Assembly (NCBI GenBank): GCA_017848205.1
Contig: JAGDDO010000180.1
Coordinates: 1-5,223, forward strand
Source of the DNA: Oscillospiraceae bacterium
GTDB taxonomy: Bacteria > Bacillota_A > Clostridia > Oscillospirales > Ruminococcaceae
Reading direction: 5' to 3'
DNA: 5,223 nt
Below the pieces are notes generated by a model. It was given only the letters and a program-made list of their open reading frames with translations, searched no databases and was not told the origin of the DNA. A program made the translations under genes and the position numbers. Below are positions 4,827 through 5,223 of the stretch, in pieces (the first letter of the stretch is position 1; each line of letters opens with the position of its first letter).

Positions 4827-5018
4827 TTACGCATCTCCGTTCCCTGATTTTATCTCTTCGCTGAGTTCCGAAAGCTTCGTGTACATTCTGTCCGCACTTT
4901 TCAAAAGCAGGTCGTATCCTTCCGCTCCCTCGTAGTCAGCAAGGAGCTCTCTTATATTCCTTAGCTCAGCGAGTCTGTCATCTGTCCTTTCCGACAGTTC
5001 ATTTATTCTGCGTGTCAT
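4827..5018 (-). CDS. Hypothetical 63-aa helical protein, T7SS operon
   Basis: I do not recognise this protein. It is highly charged and looks almost wholly helical, probably two helices (about 3-28 and 33-57) with a break near EGAEGYD (30-36). It has no Trp, no signal peptide and no membrane segment. The start at 5016-5018 is supported by AGGAG (5026-5030) 7 nt upstream. The gene overlaps the end of the ubiquitin-like gene by 20 nt and abuts the start of the next, so it is embedded in the operon and is very likely real. A helical-hairpin accessory protein or small T7SS chaperone is possible. Confidence 0.75.
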   Translation of the reverse strand: MTRRINELSERTDDRLAELRNIRELLADYEGAEGYDLLLKSADRMYTKLSELSEEIKSGNGDA

Positions 5019-5223
5019 TTTTCTGCTCCTGTATCAGCATAAGTATGCTGCCGTTTGTTACTCCGTATTTTTCAAGTCTTTCCTCAGGATCAAGAGGAAG
5101 CCTTGATCCCGACGCATAGAGAAGAAGTCCGTCATCACCAAGTATAAGGTTCGTCTTCAGCGCTCTCCGTATTTCGGAGGCTATCTTTGCTGCCGCTTCA
5201 CCTGCTGTAAGACCGGTATCGAT
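4999..5223 (-). CDS. YukD/EsaB-like ubiquitin-fold protein, C-terminal part (runs off the right edge)
   Basis: An open frame enters from the right edge at 5223 and ends at a TGA at 4999-5001, giving 74 visible residues; the N-terminus is outside the window. Near the end it reads LPLDPEERLEKYGVTNGSILMLI, split here as LPLDPEERL, EKYGVTNGS and ILMLI. This is the typical last part of a ubiquitin-like beta-grasp fold: hydrophobic strand, acidic turn, short helix, Y-G-V/I then a G-D/S turn and final strand. An earlier segment (TAGEAAAKIASEIRRAL) fits the central helix. YukD/EsaB are small cytoplasmic ubiquitin-like proteins of Firmicutes T7SS that affect secretion or substrate expression. The tail EQKNDTQNK is charged. 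The end overlaps the next gene by 20 nt. The family is inferred from fold pattern plus the WXG100-like neighbours; the missing N-terminus could carry another domain. Confidence 0.7.
   Translation of the reverse strand: MDTGLTAGEAAAKIASEIRRALKTNLILGDDGLLLYASGSRLPLDPEERLEKYGVTNGSILMLIQEQKNDTQNK

Noticed and set aside
1..5223. Search for CRISPR arrays, tRNA or rRNA genes and mobile elements.
   Set aside because: No regularly spaced repeats, no cloverleaf-like or rRNA-like sequence, and no transposase or integrase coding region were seen.

Overview
The window looks like a low-to-moderate-GC Firmicute of the class Clostridia, probably a Ruminococcus-like member of the Oscillospiraceae. That placement is an inference from three things: strong AGGAGG-type ribosome binding sites, TTGACA/TATAAT promoters, and a Firmicutes-style type VII secretion (T7SS) gene set. 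No species can be named. Every gene I can support is on the minus strand, so transcription runs from the right edge to the left edge.

Right part (about 2984-5223): the tail of a tightly packed operon of T7SS/WXG100 (ESX-like) character. In transcription order it holds the C-terminal part of a YukD/EsaB-like ubiquitin-fold protein, a 63-aa helical protein, an 83-aa ESAT-6-like protein without a WXG turn, a 71-aa WXG100-like protein with a W-N-S turn, a 135-aa orphan with a helical N-terminal half, and a 314-aa membrane protein with a signal peptide, an outside domain, one membrane segment and a cytoplasmic FHA domain. Most neighbours abut or overlap by 4-23 nt, which suggests translational coupling. 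The large parts of a T7SS (FtsK/SpoIIIE ATPase, YukC/EssB, EsaA) are not in the window. They may lie beyond the right edge, where the operon begins.

Middle part (about 2049-2967): a single HD-domain metal-dependent phosphohydrolase gene. It has its own near-consensus promoter, a leader of about 115 nt with two hairpins, and a strong bidirectional terminator. No terminator separates it from the T7SS operon, so read-through is possible.

Left part (1-2048): an intergenic stretch of about 340 bp that is AT-rich and holds inverted repeats and a possible promoter. It is followed by a two-gene two-component system: an OmpR/PhoB-type response regulator, then an overlapping soluble histidine kinase with no sensor or membrane domain. 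A terminator ends that unit. Next come a near-consensus promoter and the first 14 codons of rpsL (ribosomal protein S12), which mark the start of the conserved str-type ribosomal operon running off the left edge.

The best candidate for something undescribed is the set of small unrecognised proteins between the ubiquitin-like gene and the FHA membrane protein. They may be substrates, chaperones or accessory parts of a clostridial T7SS variant.
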